A DNA stretch of 34,069 nucleotides from Holosporaceae bacterium (lineage in GTDB: Bacteria > Pseudomonadota > Alphaproteobacteria > UBA3830). Position 1 is the first letter of the stretch. Every line of letters begins with the position of its first letter. This document shows, piece by piece, positions 1-8,792 of this stretch. The DNA lies in the NCBI GenBank assembly GCA_031283445.1, contig JAITBT010000075.1, forward strand, positions 1 to 34,069. The letters run 5' to 3'. The translations under genes were made by a program, and so were the position numbers. Below the pieces are notes generated by a model. It searched no databases and was not told the DNA's origin. It was given only the letters and a program-made list of their open reading frames with translations.

Positions 1-429
1 ATTCAGTAACCCATTAACGAAGGCGACTTCACTTTTATCGAAAAACGATTTCGATATTTCTATATATTCGTCAAAGACAACATTGGTTGGAATATTTTTT
101 AAATACAGAAGCTCTGCTACACCCAATCTTAGAACGGATATCATTACATTATCTAATCTATCAATTCTCCATTTATTCGAAAGATTTTTTTCAATTATTT
201 TATCTATATCAGCCAAATTTTCACCGGTTGTTTTAATTAATTTTTGAAAAAAATCGACATCTATTGTGACAATAGAAATACTTTCCGAAATAAAAATTTC
301 ATCACCGCTTTTATAGATAACCTCTTTCAGTGGATGTCCTATGATTGTGGCTTTATAAGCCATCTGCACCGCATAAAATCTTGCAGCACGACGTAATCCC
401 ATTCCGGGCTTACGTTTTTCATAGGACAT
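1..429 (-). CDS. nusB: Transcription antitermination protein NusB (3' end cut by window)
   Basis: The reverse strand from 429 stays open to the window edge: 143 codons with no stop. The start reads MSYEKRKPGMGLRRAARFYA. The end matches the NusB C-terminal helix region: RIDRLDNVMIS, then LRLGVAELLY, IPTNVVFDEY and FVNGLL. NusB binds boxA RNA together with NusE (S10) in rRNA antitermination complexes in the cytoplasm. It starts 14 nt after the glyA stop and is the last visible gene of the rne operon. No strong Shine-Dalgarno is visible (AAGAGA about 8 nt upstream). Only the last few residues should be missing. Identity is confident from motif order; the C-terminus cannot be judged. Confidence 0.93.
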   Translation of the reverse strand, partial: MSYEKRKPGMGLRRAARFYAVQMAYKATIIGHPLKEVIYKSGDEIFISESISIVTIDVDFFQKLIKTTGENLADIDKIIEKNLSNKWRIDRLDNVMISVLRLGVAELLYLKNIPTNVVFDEYIEISKSFFDKSEVAFVNGLLN

Positions 430-443
430 TGCAGTGTTCTCTT

Positions 444-1706
444 TTAACTATAAAGCGGAAATTTTTTACATAAATCAATGATTTCTGCTTTTACATCTTT
501 TTTAATAGATTCGTATCCAGATTTTTCATAATGCGAAAGTATTTTGTAAATCAGATCAGCAATTTTGTTAAATTCCTGCGCTTTAAGCCCCCTCGTCGTC
601 ATGGCTGCAGTCCCTACCCGGATGCCAGAAGTCTGAGTCGGCGGCAATTTATCAAAAGGAATCGTATTTTTATTGCAGGTGATGCCTACTTCCTCCAGCT
701 CCGCCTCCGCAATTTTTCCCATAATTGATAAATTCGTGAGATCTACCACTGCCATGTGTGAGTCTGTCCCCCCGGAAACAATACAAAGACCAAGCTCCAG
801 AAGTCGGTCTGCCAGAGCTCGGGAATTGGCCAAAACATTTCGTGCATATTCTTTAAACTCTGGCCGGAGCGCTTCTCCAAAGGCCACTGCCTTGGCTGCG
901 ATAGTGTGCATTTGTGGTCCACCTTGCACGCCTGGAAATACTGCATTGTCTACTTTCTTCGCGATATTTTCGTCGTTGCTTAGAATAATTCCACCACGCG
1001 GACCTCTGAGCGTTTTGTGAGTTGTAGATGTCACTATGTCAGCGAATTCCATTGGTGATTCGTAGAAGCCAGTAACTATCAATCCTGCATAATGAGCGAT
1101 ATCAGCAACTAAATAAGCTCCCACGGCATCTGCTATTTCTCGAAAACGTCTAAAGTCTATTTGGCGCGAATAGGAAGAAGCTCCACAAATAATAACCGAT
1201 GGCCTGTGTTCTTTTGCTGATTTCAGCACTTGATTGTAATCAATAATTCCATCAGAATTCACTCCATAATTAACTGCATTAAACCATTTGCCTGAGATTG
1301 TTGGAGAGGAACCATGCGTTAGATGACCTCCCATGGCTAACCCCATTCCCAGTATGGTATCTCCGGGTTTTGCCAGAGCATACAACACAGATAAATTAGC
1401 CTGCGCACCCGAATGAGGCTGAACATTGGCGAATTTACAATCAAATAGTTTGCATGCTCTTGTGATAGCCAATTCTTCTGCCTGGTCAACAAAACTGCAT
1501 CCTCCGTAGTACCTCTTGTGAGGATATCCTTCCGCATACTTATTGGTCATAACATTTCCTAATGCTGCCAAGACTTCTAGCGACACGAAATTTTCGGACG
1601 CAATGAGTTCAATTTGATTCTGCTGTCTATGCAACTCATTCGTTATTGATTCAAATAGTTCTTTATCTTTGATTGTATCATTAGCAAAATATCCTGCAAA
1701 TTTCAT
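444..1706 (-). CDS. glyA: Serine hydroxymethyltransferase
   Basis: A 420-residue PLP enzyme that converts serine and tetrahydrofolate to glycine and 5,10-methylene-THF, the main one-carbon source for purines, dTMP and Met-tRNA formylation. Visible family motifs are ELIASENF (33-40), NKYAEGYPHKRYYGG (55-69), the substrate-pocket HSGAQAN (98-104), and the PLP lysine K231 in TSTTHKTLRGPRGG. Length is normal for the family (about 415-435). The start is fixed by GGAGG six nt upstream, lying inside the end of rpiB. ATGA overlaps the rpiB stop by 4 nt, so translation is coupled. In many alphaproteobacteria glyA is followed by nrdR and riboflavin genes before nusB; here nusB follows directly. Confidence 0.98.
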   Translation of the reverse strand: MKFAGYFANDTIKDKELFESITNELHRQQNQIELIASENFVSLEVLAALGNVMTNKYAEGYPHKRYYGGCSFVDQAEELAITRACKLFDCKFANVQPHSGAQANLSVLYALAKPGDTILGMGLAMGGHLTHGSSPTISGKWFNAVNYGVNSDGIIDYNQVLKSAKEHRPSVIICGASSYSRQIDFRRFREIADAVGAYLVADIAHYAGLIVTGFYESPMEFADIVTSTTHKTLRGPRGGIILSNDENIAKKVDNAVFPGVQGGPQMHTIAAKAVAFGEALRPEFKEYARNVLANSRALADRLLELGLCIVSGGTDSHMAVVDLTNLSIMGKIAEAELEEVGITCNKNTIPFDKLPPTQTSGIRVGTAAMTTRGLKAQEFNKIADLIYKILSHYEKSGYESIKKDVKAEIIDLCKKFPLYS

Positions 1707-2134
1707 GTTACACCTCCATCTATTAACTGCAATCTTCGTTCATGGCGCCCGCCGTCTTCGAATTTCGTTTCGAGAAATATACAAAGACAACTCCAAGCCA
1801 TTTCTGGAGTAATGACTGCTGCTCCAAAAACAATTATATTCGCATCATTATGTCGGCGAGATAATTCTGCCATCTTTTCATTAAAACATATAGCTGCTCG
1901 AATTTTCCTGTACCTATTGGCTACAATTGCAACTCCGTTCCCGGTGAAACAAATGAGTATACCGCAGCAGTTTTTAGCTATTAATACTTCGTTACATAAC
2001 TTTTGGGCCAATATTGGATAATCGCATGGTTCTCGACTGCTTGTTCCTAAATCAACCATACCATAACCAAACCTTTCCAGAAGATATTGCTTCATGTCAT
2101 ATCCAGTATGATCTGAGGCTATAAATATTTTCAT
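1703..2134 (-). CDS. rpiB: Ribose-5-phosphate isomerase B (LacA/RpiB family)
   Basis: A cytosolic isomerase of ribose-5-P and ribulose-5-P in the non-oxidative pentose phosphate route. The open frame extends to a TTG at 2146, but the ATG at 2134 (MKIFIASDHTG) overlaps the cysS stop as ATGA and gives the family-typical N-terminus, about 143 residues. Seen: SDHTGYDMK (phosphate and substrate site), the catalytic-type Cys in GILICFTGNG, IRAAICFNE, the HND motif in RRHNDANIIVFG, and a C-terminal GGRHERR. Two conserved positions differ from the usual pattern: CGTGIG reads CFTGNG, and the Arg of GAR reads Ala (GAAV). The fold and most active-site residues are kept, so it is probably functional, but substrate preference could differ. 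It lies in the gltX-cysS-rpiB-glyA block with 4-nt overlaps on both sides. Confidence 0.93.
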   Translation of the reverse strand: MKIFIASDHTGYDMKQYLLERFGYGMVDLGTSSREPCDYPILAQKLCNEVLIAKNCCGILICFTGNGVAIVANRYRKIRAAICFNEKMAELSRRHNDANIIVFGAAVITPEMAWSCLCIFLETKFEDGGRHERRLQLIDGGVT

Positions 2135-3501
2135 ACGTTCCGCCAAGTGGTTCCATCTGTCGTATCTTCTATCTGAATATTTTTTTTCAATAGTTCATCG
2201 CGAATTTTGTCTGCAAGCTGAAAATTGTTCTCGGATTTTGCCTTTTTCCTATCCGCTATTAATTGTCCGATTTCTTGCTCTGAAATCAGCTTATTCTCCT
2301 GGCGAAACCATTCTTCGCTTTTCCGATACAGCAAGCCGAGCAGAGCTGCACCATTTTTCAGCTGCGCACCAAGTTCATTTATTTCGCTCTGGGATGTGGA
2401 TTTATAAATTGCATCAGCTATTTCTCGTAAAATATGTAGCGCCAGCGGCGTATTTAAATTTCCACACAGCGCATCGACTATTTGTTGATTCTGCCGGAAA
2501 GGAATTTCACTACAACTTTTACTTAGTTCCAACGCACCATATAATCTGTTTAGAGATTGTTTAGACTGAGCTATAAGCTGATCTGTCCAATCAAGAGTTT
2601 TCTGGTAGTGGGAAGACAATAAAGTATATCTAACGATTTCTCCATCATACTGCTGTAATGCATCCTCCAATGAAATAATATTTCCAAGCGATTTGGACAT
2701 CTTTTGACCATTGACTAGCAACATTCCGTTATGAATCCAATAATTCGCCATAAGACATCCGAAAGCACCAAAATTTTGGGCCAACTCATTTTCATGGTGC
2801 GGAAACATTAAGTCTTGGCCTCCTGCATGAATATCAAATCTTTCTCCAAGATATTTATGGCTCATGGCCGAGCATTCTATGTGCCATCCAGGACGCCCTT
2901 TCCCAAACGGACTATCCCAGGCTGGGGTATCCTCTTCCGAAGGTTTCCAAAGAACGAAATCCATAGGATCTTCTTTATAGGGAGCAATCTCTACACGACT
3001 TCCGGCAATCATATCATCCAAATTACGTTTAGAGAGGATTCCATAGTTTGTCAACTTCCGTACCCGAAATAAAACATGTCCTTGATTTTCATAGGCGAAA
3101 TCGTTGCTGATCAACTTTTGAATTATATTCAGCATTTCCCAAATATGAGCTGTCGCTCTGGGTTCATGGGTTACCGGCAATACTCCTAACAATGCTGTAT
3201 TTTTGTGAAACTCTCTCGTCACTTCTTCCGTTAACTCTCCGATAGATATTTTTCTTTCCCGAGCTCTAGTATTAATTTTATCGTCGACATCCGTTATATT
3301 TCTCACATAAGTGACTTTTGGATATAGCTCTTTTAATAAACGGAATAAAATATCAAAGATCACTAATGGTCGAGCATTTCCTACATGTGGGCTTGCATAA
3401 ACCGTCGGTCCGCAAGCGTAAATACGAACGTTATTTGCATCTAGTGGAATAAAATCTTCCAACGAATTGGAGAGAGAATTATATAATTGCAGCTTTTTCA
3501 T
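2131..3501 (-). CDS. cysS: Cysteinyl-tRNA synthetase
   Basis: Class I synthetase that charges tRNA-Cys, 456 residues, close to the bacterial norm of about 460. The N-terminal Zn/ATP motif CGPTVY has Cys30. The HIGH-equivalent PHVGN is at 38-42, other Zn ligands are Cys210 (IECSAMS) and the FPHHENE block at 233-239, and KMSKS is intact at 267-271. The anticodon-binding C-terminal region ends in ATTDGTTWR-type sequence (here DTTDGTTWRNV), as in many CysRS. It starts 4 nt after the gltX stop, with AAGG just upstream, and overlaps rpiB by 4 nt. No unusual residue seen. Confidence 0.98.
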   Translation of the reverse strand: MKKLQLYNSLSNSLEDFIPLDANNVRIYACGPTVYASPHVGNARPLVIFDILFRLLKELYPKVTYVRNITDVDDKINTRARERKISIGELTEEVTREFHKNTALLGVLPVTHEPRATAHIWEMLNIIQKLISNDFAYENQGHVLFRVRKLTNYGILSKRNLDDMIAGSRVEIAPYKEDPMDFVLWKPSEEDTPAWDSPFGKGRPGWHIECSAMSHKYLGERFDIHAGGQDLMFPHHENELAQNFGAFGCLMANYWIHNGMLLVNGQKMSKSLGNIISLEDALQQYDGEIVRYTLLSSHYQKTLDWTDQLIAQSKQSLNRLYGALELSKSCSEIPFRQNQQIVDALCGNLNTPLALHILREIADAIYKSTSQSEINELGAQLKNGAALLGLLYRKSEEWFRQENKLISEQEIGQLIADRKKAKSENNFQLADKIRDELLKKNIQIEDTTDGTTWRNV

Positions 3502-3505
3502 TACC

Positions 3506-4840
3506 TTATGCCTTCAAGTTATTCTCTATTCGTAATTTTACACCATCATACCCAAGTAATCCTACTACTTTAATCAATTCAGGGCCATTATTTAATCCTG
3601 TTAAAACTATACGAATCGGATGAAACAAATTTTTTCCTCTTCTGCCGGAAATTTGACTGAGATCCTTAATCCATTGTTCGAAGTCCATAGGGTTTTGAAG
3701 AGTTTTCAGCATTTGATTAACAAAATTTTCATCTTCTTTTATGATATCAATTTTATCGAATAAAATCTCTTCCCAAAAAACGACATCTTTAATCGAATAT
3801 AAATTTCCTTTGATCGTATCCCAAAATTTTTGTGAAATATTTTTTAATTTCAGCTTTTCCAGATCTGCTTTTACGTCGTCGAAAGATTTTTCGGCAATAA
3901 TTTTTTTAGTCAGTAGTTTTATTTCTTCAGGATTAAATTTAGGAGATGATAGGCTCATTTTTTCAAAGGAAAGTTTTTTCATTAACGTTTCTAAATTATC
4001 TGCGGGGTCTTTGTTATTTGCTGTTCCATGAGTTGCCAAAATACACCATAGCGCGCGTGGTTCGACACCATCATTTCTCATATTTACAATACTCAATGGT
4101 GATCTGTATCGTTTAGAAACGTCTATACCATCAATGGAAGATAATAAAGGAACATGAGCAAACGCAGGATATTTTCCGAATATTGCTTGAAAAATATCCA
4201 TCTGGACCGCCGTGTTGGTAATATGATCGTCGCCCCGAATAATATGGGTTATCCTCATATCTATATCGTCAACTACCGATGCCAGCGTATAAACAAAAGA
4301 TCCATCCGGCTTAATTAAAATTGGATCACTGATACTGCTTAGAGGAATAGATATTTTTCCATGAACTAAATCAGTCCATTCCATTACCTGAGTATCGTTC
4401 AATCGAAAGCGCCAGTAGGGCTTCCGGCCAGCAGCCTCCATTTTCTTAGCTTCCTGCTCTGTCAGACTTAATGCCGCTCTATCATAAATTGGTGGTGCCA
4501 TTTTTGTGGATTGAATTTTCCTTTTTAAAGAAAGCTCTTCTTTAGTTTCGTAGCAGGGATAAATACGACCGCAGCTTTTGAGGCGATTGGCCGCTATTTC
4601 ATATTTTGAAATATTTTCGGATTGCCTATAGAATTCATCCCACTGAATTCCGAGCCATTTTAGATCCTCCAATATAAAATTTTCGGATTCCTTCGTGGAT
4701 CTTTCCTGATCCGTATCATCTAGGCGTAAAATAAACTTCCCTTTGTTTTTTTTTGCAAAAAGATAGTTAAGAATGGCAATTCTTACATTTCCAACATGCA
4801 GCAACCCGGTCGGAGAAGGAGCGAACCGAACTCGAACCAT
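3506..4840 (-). CDS. gltX: Glutamyl-tRNA synthetase (alphaproteobacterial GltX2 type)
   Basis: Class I synthetase, 444 residues. RFAPSPTGLLHVGN carries the HIGH-like motif (HVGN 15-18), followed by LRLDDTDQERS. RGDDHITNTAVQ (202-213) and VSKR (241-244, in place of KMSKS) complete the active site. The signature YPCYETKEEL and the lysine-rich stretch after it are typical of the second GluRS paralogue of alphaproteobacteria. That paralogue, depending on lineage, charges tRNA-Glu or misacylates tRNA-Gln for the GatCAB route; which applies here cannot be told from this window. The start is supported by AGGAGG a few bases upstream. It begins 12 nt after the rne stop and is followed at 4 nt by cysS. 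Confidence 0.95.
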   Translation of the reverse strand: MVRVRFAPSPTGLLHVGNVRIAILNYLFAKKNKGKFILRLDDTDQERSTKESENFILEDLKWLGIQWDEFYRQSENISKYEIAANRLKSCGRIYPCYETKEELSLKRKIQSTKMAPPIYDRAALSLTEQEAKKMEAAGRKPYWRFRLNDTQVMEWTDLVHGKISIPLSSISDPILIKPDGSFVYTLASVVDDIDMRITHIIRGDDHITNTAVQMDIFQAIFGKYPAFAHVPLLSSIDGIDVSKRYRSPLSIVNMRNDGVEPRALWCILATHGTANNKDPADNLETLMKKLSFEKMSLSSPKFNPEEIKLLTKKIIAEKSFDDVKADLEKLKLKNISQKFWDTIKGNLYSIKDVVFWEEILFDKIDIIKEDENFVNQMLKTLQNPMDFEQWIKDLSQISGRRGKNLFHPIRIVLTGLNNGPELIKVVGLLGYDGVKLRIENNLKA

Positions 4841-4852
4841 TATCTCCTCCTT

Positions 4853-7000
4853 TTATTCCGGCTTTTGCAGAAGTTTTTGCCACCATCCGATCCTTTTTTC
4901 CTTCACGCGTCCTTTCGTTTGTTCTTCTAACGGTTGTGCATCGAATGTTTTTTTCTGTTCTAGCGAAGTATTGTTTCCATTCTTTAGATTAGTGTCTGCT
5001 GGCCCCTGCGACGCAAACTCATTCTCTGACGGGAACAAAGCTTTCTCTTTTTTCGTGCCCCCTACTCCACCCCACTCAGCTATGCTGACTTGTCTTTCTG
5101 GTCCTGAGTTTGCAACTGTATTATTGCGCTTTCTTTTATAAAAGTACTCGCCTTTTTTTTTTGATTTTTCGTTCAAAGAAGTTGCTGAAAAATCTGTTGA
5201 CGATTCCTGTGTAAATTCTTTCTTGGGGGAATAATTCGATTTTCCAGATATATTATTTTTCGAAAAATTTGGAGCAGATTGTCTTTTATTGTTATCTTTT
5301 AGTTGGTCTTTATTAGAAGAATTGTACTCGTCGCTCTTTATTACATCGTTTTCAGCTTTTCCCGTGCTCTGCCCTTTATCCTGCGACGCTTCGCCTTCTT
5401 CTGGCGCTATAATTTGAGGTATTTGTTCTATTTTGAAGTCGGATATAGGAATAGAGCCATCGATTTTTAGGATTACTCTAGAATTCATTCGTTCTTCTAT
5501 GCCGGAAATAAATGAACGTTTGTTATTTATAAGGTACTGCGCAGCCTCTTTAGAGAGGGTAACAGTAATACGCGGACAAGCTAATGTTGCCAAAGTTTCT
5601 TCTATTTTTCTTAAAATCCGGATGGCGGTTGATTCCTCTGACCAAGTAAATCCTGCGCCCTCGCAGTGCGGACATATCACCATGTTAGCGTCTGTGATGC
5701 TAGGACGCAGGCGCTGCCTCGAAAATTCCAATAATCCAAAACTACTTATTGATCCAACTTGAATTTTCGCTTTATCGTTCCGCAATGCTTCTCTCAGGCA
5801 TCTTTCCACCTGAATATTATCTCGCTTTTCCACCATGTCGATGAAATCTACTACGATCAGCCCCGCCAAATCTCGCAGCCGGCAATGGCGAGCTATTTCT
5901 ACCGCTGCTTCCAGATTTGTCCTTAACGCTGTTTCTGAAATATTTCTTTCATGAGTCGCTTTTCCAGAATTAACATCAATTGAAATCAAAGCTTCTGTTG
6001 TATTTATAATCAGATATCCTCCGGACGGCAGTTCTACTCTGGCCGAATAAATCTGATTTATCTGATCATTGACCTTAAATTTAGTGAAAAGTGGTACTTT
6101 TTTATCTTCATATAATCTAACCTTTTTTGTGTGACTTGGTATCAATTTTTTTATAAAAGTTTTTGCTGTCTTGTAACCTTCCTCTCCTTCCACAAAGATC
6201 GATTCTACGTCCCGTGAATATAAATCCCTAATAGCTCGTTTTATAATACTGGCTTCTTCTTGCACCAAACAAGGAGCAGTCGATTTGATGGTCGTTTCCC
6301 TAATTTCATCCCACATTTTTTTTAAGTAATTAAAATCTTTTGTGATTTCGGCTTTAGAATGTCCGATACCAGCTGTGCGAATAACAGTACTTCCATTCTC
6401 GATCTGAAAATCAGAAACTATTTTTTTTAACTTCACTCGGTCTGCCTGGTTGGTTATTTTTCTTGAGATACCACTTCCCTTGGCCGTATTTGGAAGCAGT
6501 ACACAATATCTTCCAGCTAAAGATAGATATGTAGTGACTGCAGCTCCTTTGTTCCCCCTTTCTTCTTTGACTACCTGAATCAACACTATCTGTCTTTTTT
6601 TAATTACTTCTTGAATTTTATAGCGGCGATAAAACTGATATCTAAGTCTAGAAATTTCTTTTGGATTTAGGCCTTCCGCTGTGTCCCCAGCTTCCGTAAG
6701 CAGAGCTGCCAATGCATTTTTCATGTGATCTTCTAGATCCTGGCGGTCCCCAACCGGTATTTGAAAATAATCAGGATGAATTTCACTAAAGCTTAAAAAT
6801 CCATGCCTTTCGCTACCGTAATCCACAAAAGCTGCCTGCAAGGACGGCTCGACCCGAGCTATCTTTGCCAAATATATATTACCCTTAGTTTGAGCTTTCG
6901 ATGGCGATTCGAAATCAAATTTATCTAATTTTTCTCCGTCAACAATTGCTACACGTATCTCTTCCTCGTGCGCTGAATCTATCAGCATATTTTTCGACAT
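4853..7000 (-). CDS. rne: Ribonuclease E/G family endoribonuclease
   Basis: A single-strand-specific endoribonuclease for mRNA decay and rRNA/tRNA processing, 715 residues. The N-terminus MLIDSAHEEE and GNIYLAKIARVEPSLQAAFVDYG is the alpha-type RNase E start. It is followed by an S1 domain with an insertion. The catalytic acids are visible as D342 (ISIDVNSG) and D385 (LIVVDFIDM). The Zn-link cysteines are C443 and C446 (CPHC). Spacing of these four positions matches the E. coli enzyme. From about residue 535 the tail is low-complexity, rich in Lys, Asn, Ser and Gln, and ends GWWQKLLQKPE, as expected for a disordered degradosome scaffold. The start is supported by GGAG six nt before the ATG. 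It heads the gltX-cysS-rpiB-glyA-nusB operon. Confidence 0.97.
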   Translation of the reverse strand: MSKNMLIDSAHEEEIRVAIVDGEKLDKFDFESPSKAQTKGNIYLAKIARVEPSLQAAFVDYGSERHGFLSFSEIHPDYFQIPVGDRQDLEDHMKNALAALLTEAGDTAEGLNPKEISRLRYQFYRRYKIQEVIKKRQIVLIQVVKEERGNKGAAVTTYLSLAGRYCVLLPNTAKGSGISRKITNQADRVKLKKIVSDFQIENGSTVIRTAGIGHSKAEITKDFNYLKKMWDEIRETTIKSTAPCLVQEEASIIKRAIRDLYSRDVESIFVEGEEGYKTAKTFIKKLIPSHTKKVRLYEDKKVPLFTKFKVNDQINQIYSARVELPSGGYLIINTTEALISIDVNSGKATHERNISETALRTNLEAAVEIARHCRLRDLAGLIVVDFIDMVEKRDNIQVERCLREALRNDKAKIQVGSISSFGLLEFSRQRLRPSITDANMVICPHCEGAGFTWSEESTAIRILRKIEETLATLACPRITVTLSKEAAQYLINNKRSFISGIEERMNSRVILKIDGSIPISDFKIEQIPQIIAPEEGEASQDKGQSTGKAENDVIKSDEYNSSNKDQLKDNNKRQSAPNFSKNNISGKSNYSPKKEFTQESSTDFSATSLNEKSKKKGEYFYKRKRNNTVANSGPERQVSIAEWGGVGGTKKEKALFPSENEFASQGPADTNLKNGNNTSLEQKKTFDAQPLEEQTKGRVKEKRIGWWQKLLQKPE

Positions 7001-7040
7001 TTTTTACTCCATAGCTACATTCAGGAGCAGCCACAGGCCT

Positions 7041-7117
7041 AAAAAATTGTTGCTTTTTAATAAAATGATCTATAACGATGTAGATCAAACACATCGACTC
7101 CCATCTAAAAGCAACAA
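7041..7117 (-). promoter_or_regulatory. Long nested hairpin in the rne leader, followed by T6
   Basis: In the transcript direction TTGTTGCTTTT (7117-7107) pairs perfectly with AAAAGCAACAA (7057-7047). Six T follow (7046-7041), about 40 nt before the rne start. The 49-nt loop holds two mutually exclusive small stems, CGATGT/ACATCG and TGATCT/AGATCA. This layout resembles an attenuator or an RNase E autoregulation element. In E. coli rne is controlled by its own cleavage of a structured leader; homology to that element is not claimed. Confidence 0.45.
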
Positions 7118-7230
7118 CGCATAAAAATCCACTTCTAAACAACATTACAAGCCTAGGTCGATCCTCTATGATATTTGCAAACCTTATAAACTCAAATATT
7201 TCCTATACATACTGCCCAATAACGAGTTTG

Positions 7231-7259
7231 AGTATAGTATACCAAATGAATTATGTAAA
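7231..7259 (-). promoter_or_regulatory. Probable sigma-70 promoter of the rne operon
   Basis: On the minus strand TTTACA (7259-7254) and TATACT (7236-7231) are separated by exactly 17 nt. Each is one mismatch from consensus. Transcription would start near 7224, giving an rne leader of about 220 nt. Basis: sequence match only. Confidence 0.6.
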
Positions 7260-7367
7260 CAATGACAGTGCATCTCGGCTCTCTCCTTACCGGATACCTT
7301 CATTCATGCCATTCTGGCGTATATTGACAATTGTTTTTATTTAAAATAAAGATTGATTTTTTTAAAT

Positions 7368-7373
7368 TATAAT
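7368..7373 (+). promoter_or_regulatory. Candidate -10 box for the phasin-like gene
   Basis: A perfect TATAAT lies 41 nt before the ATG, in a very AT-rich stretch. No good -35 hexamer is found 16-18 nt upstream. A perfect TTGACA exists at 7324-7329 but is 38 nt away, too far to pair with it. Low confidence. Confidence 0.3.
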
Positions 7374-7413
7374 GTATTATATAAGTTAGGTTTTAAATTT
7401 TAAGGAGAAAGCC

Positions 7414-7827
7414 ATGGCTACAGCTGCGAATTCAAGTTCTGAGAATAAAACAACTAACTTTGCCGGAATTAACATACCTAAAGTTGATACAAACGCACTT
7501 CTTGATTCATATAAAAAGAATTTGGAAATCCTGGGACTCGTCAACAAAATGTCCTACGAAGTCTGCAGTGGCGTCGCGCGCCTGCAAACCGCCTTCGTGA
7601 AACAGTTCCTTAGCGATTTAGGGGGAGTGGCTGCTAAGGGCATCAAACCTACCGACATGTTCGCTACATTTTCAGAAGTAGTTCGGGATAATGTGGTAAA
7701 AGCTGTCGGGAATAATAAACAAATTTCAGACCTTTTGACTGCTAACGGGAACCAACTAACAGCCGCTATAGCAAAACGTTTCAAGGAGTCCTTGGAAGAA
7801 ACGAAAACAGTGCTAAATAAAAAATAG
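7414..7827 (+). CDS. Phasin-family protein
   Basis: A 137-residue helical protein. The core DTNALLDSYKKNLEILGLVN, then MSYEVCSGVARLQTAFVKQF, matches the phasin pattern D-x-x-A-L-L-x-x-x-x-K-N-x-E-A, followed by ARxQ. Phasins coat polyhydroxyalkanoate granules or act as small amphipathic helper proteins. No PHA synthase or depolymerase is in the window, so the role here is open. The Ala/Ser-rich N-terminus is followed by helices with no signal peptide or membrane segment. AAGGAG six nt upstream of the ATG is a strong Shine-Dalgarno, and the gene stands alone, divergent from rne and convergent with the DUF2232 gene. Parts of the coding sequence (7540-7680) look G+C-richer than neighbours, as in a highly expressed gene. 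Confidence 0.8.
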   Translation: MATAANSSSENKTTNFAGINIPKVDTNALLDSYKKNLEILGLVNKMSYEVCSGVARLQTAFVKQFLSDLGGVAAKGIKPTDMFATFSEVVRDNVVKAVGNNKQISDLLTANGNQLTAAIAKRFKESLEETKTVLNKK

Positions 7828-7874
7828 CTTCCACAAAAAAAAAGTAAAACTCTTCCTCCTGATGCTCCAGTTGC

Positions 7875-8792
7875 TTAACGCAGTGGAGCTCCTAACTCGG
7901 ATGAGGAGCGGAAACTGTCGATCACTCCTATTAATATTACGATGACAATTGTCGGTACTGTTACAACCAATAACGATATATGGAATACCAGCAGAGTACG
8001 TACTTTACCGCCCGCCAACCTGTAAATCACAGAAAACCCGCTAACAGCTGGTGCAAACAATCCCACTAAAAACAGACCAGAGCATATAAAGGATAATCCG
8101 TGGAATATTTTTCCTAAAGTCAAAAATATTAATGGAAAAATAGCAATTGAGTAATGAATTGTTAAATGCTTTAGATCAAATGACGGCCGAATATTCTTTT
8201 TTACCATTTTTGTAACTCTGTGAACCAATGCAAAAATTAGTAAAGTAATAATCATTTTGTATAAAGTTAACATTCCTACTGTATATTGGTATGATGCAAA
8301 TAGATATTGCCGCATAAATATGGTGTTAGGACCATCTTGCGGACACAACTTTTTCAGCATCCTTTGAGTGATTCTGGCGCAGTAGTCTTCGGGATAAGAT
8401 ACAATCGATAAAAATATCAATACGAAAAAATACAGCAGGATAAAATTCTGCAGTAAAAATGTTTCTGGGTACCACCACGTCTTACGACCTTGTGTGATGC
8501 TCTTTACGGATAGATGCCCGAGCACTGCGGCAGGCGCGATTGTGCTCAGAAGTACATCGCATGAAACTTCTAATGGTGCAATTAAAAACAACATAATGGC
8601 CAGTACTACTGCTGAAACACCACCACTCTCTCGTCCATAAACCAGATATGCTATAAAAATCGGTAGATTCGAGAAATACAGCGCAACTTTTATCTGTGAA
8701 GACTCTGCTAAAAAAATTAAAAAAGCACCAATCAAGCCCAGGAAGGCGGCGCCCCCTGCCCGTTTCCAGTTAAGCTGCTCAATCTGCAACAT
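7875..8792 (-). CDS. DUF2232 family integral membrane protein
   Basis: A 305-residue hydrophobic protein with about seven to eight membrane segments: [16 protein letters not shown] near residue 13, repeated stretches through about 160, then [42 protein letters not shown] and a last segment near 285. Alphaproteobacterial ribosomal operons often carry a DUF2232 membrane protein after rpsF-rpsR, and the same position is seen here. Function is unknown; a transporter-like S-component role has been suggested only by fold resemblance. Its start overlaps the rpsR end by 14 nt, so it is in the rpsF operon. The rplI gene that often follows in other alphas is absent; a convergent phasin-like gene follows instead. 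Confidence 0.75.
   Translation of the reverse strand: MLQIEQLNWKRAGGAAFLGLIGAFLIFLAESSQIKVALYFSNLPIFIAYLVYGRESGGVSAVVLAIMLFLIAPLEVSCDVLLSTIAPAAVLGHLSVKSITQGRKTWWYPETFLLQNFILLYFFVLIFLSIVSYPEDYCARITQRMLKKLCPQDGPNTIFMRQYLFASYQYTVGMLTLYKMIITLLIFALVHRVTKMVKKNIRPSFDLKHLTIHYSIAIFPLIFLTLGKIFHGLSFICSGLFLVGLFAPAVSGFSVIYRLAGGKVRTLLVFHISLLVVTVPTIVIVILIGVIDSFRSSSELGAPLR

Noticed and set aside
6939-7145. 68-codon minus-strand frame across the rne start
   Set aside because: Lies in the structured leader, has no Shine-Dalgarno and overlaps rne; treated as untranslated.
7324-7329. Perfect TTGACA upstream of the phasin-like gene
   Set aside because: No acceptable -10 at 16-18 nt; TATAAT is 38 nt downstream, so not called as a full promoter.
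7864-7889. GCTCCA/TGGAGC stem between phasin-like and DUF2232 genes
   Set aside because: Six pairs with a 14-nt loop and no adjacent T run on either strand; not convincing as a terminator.
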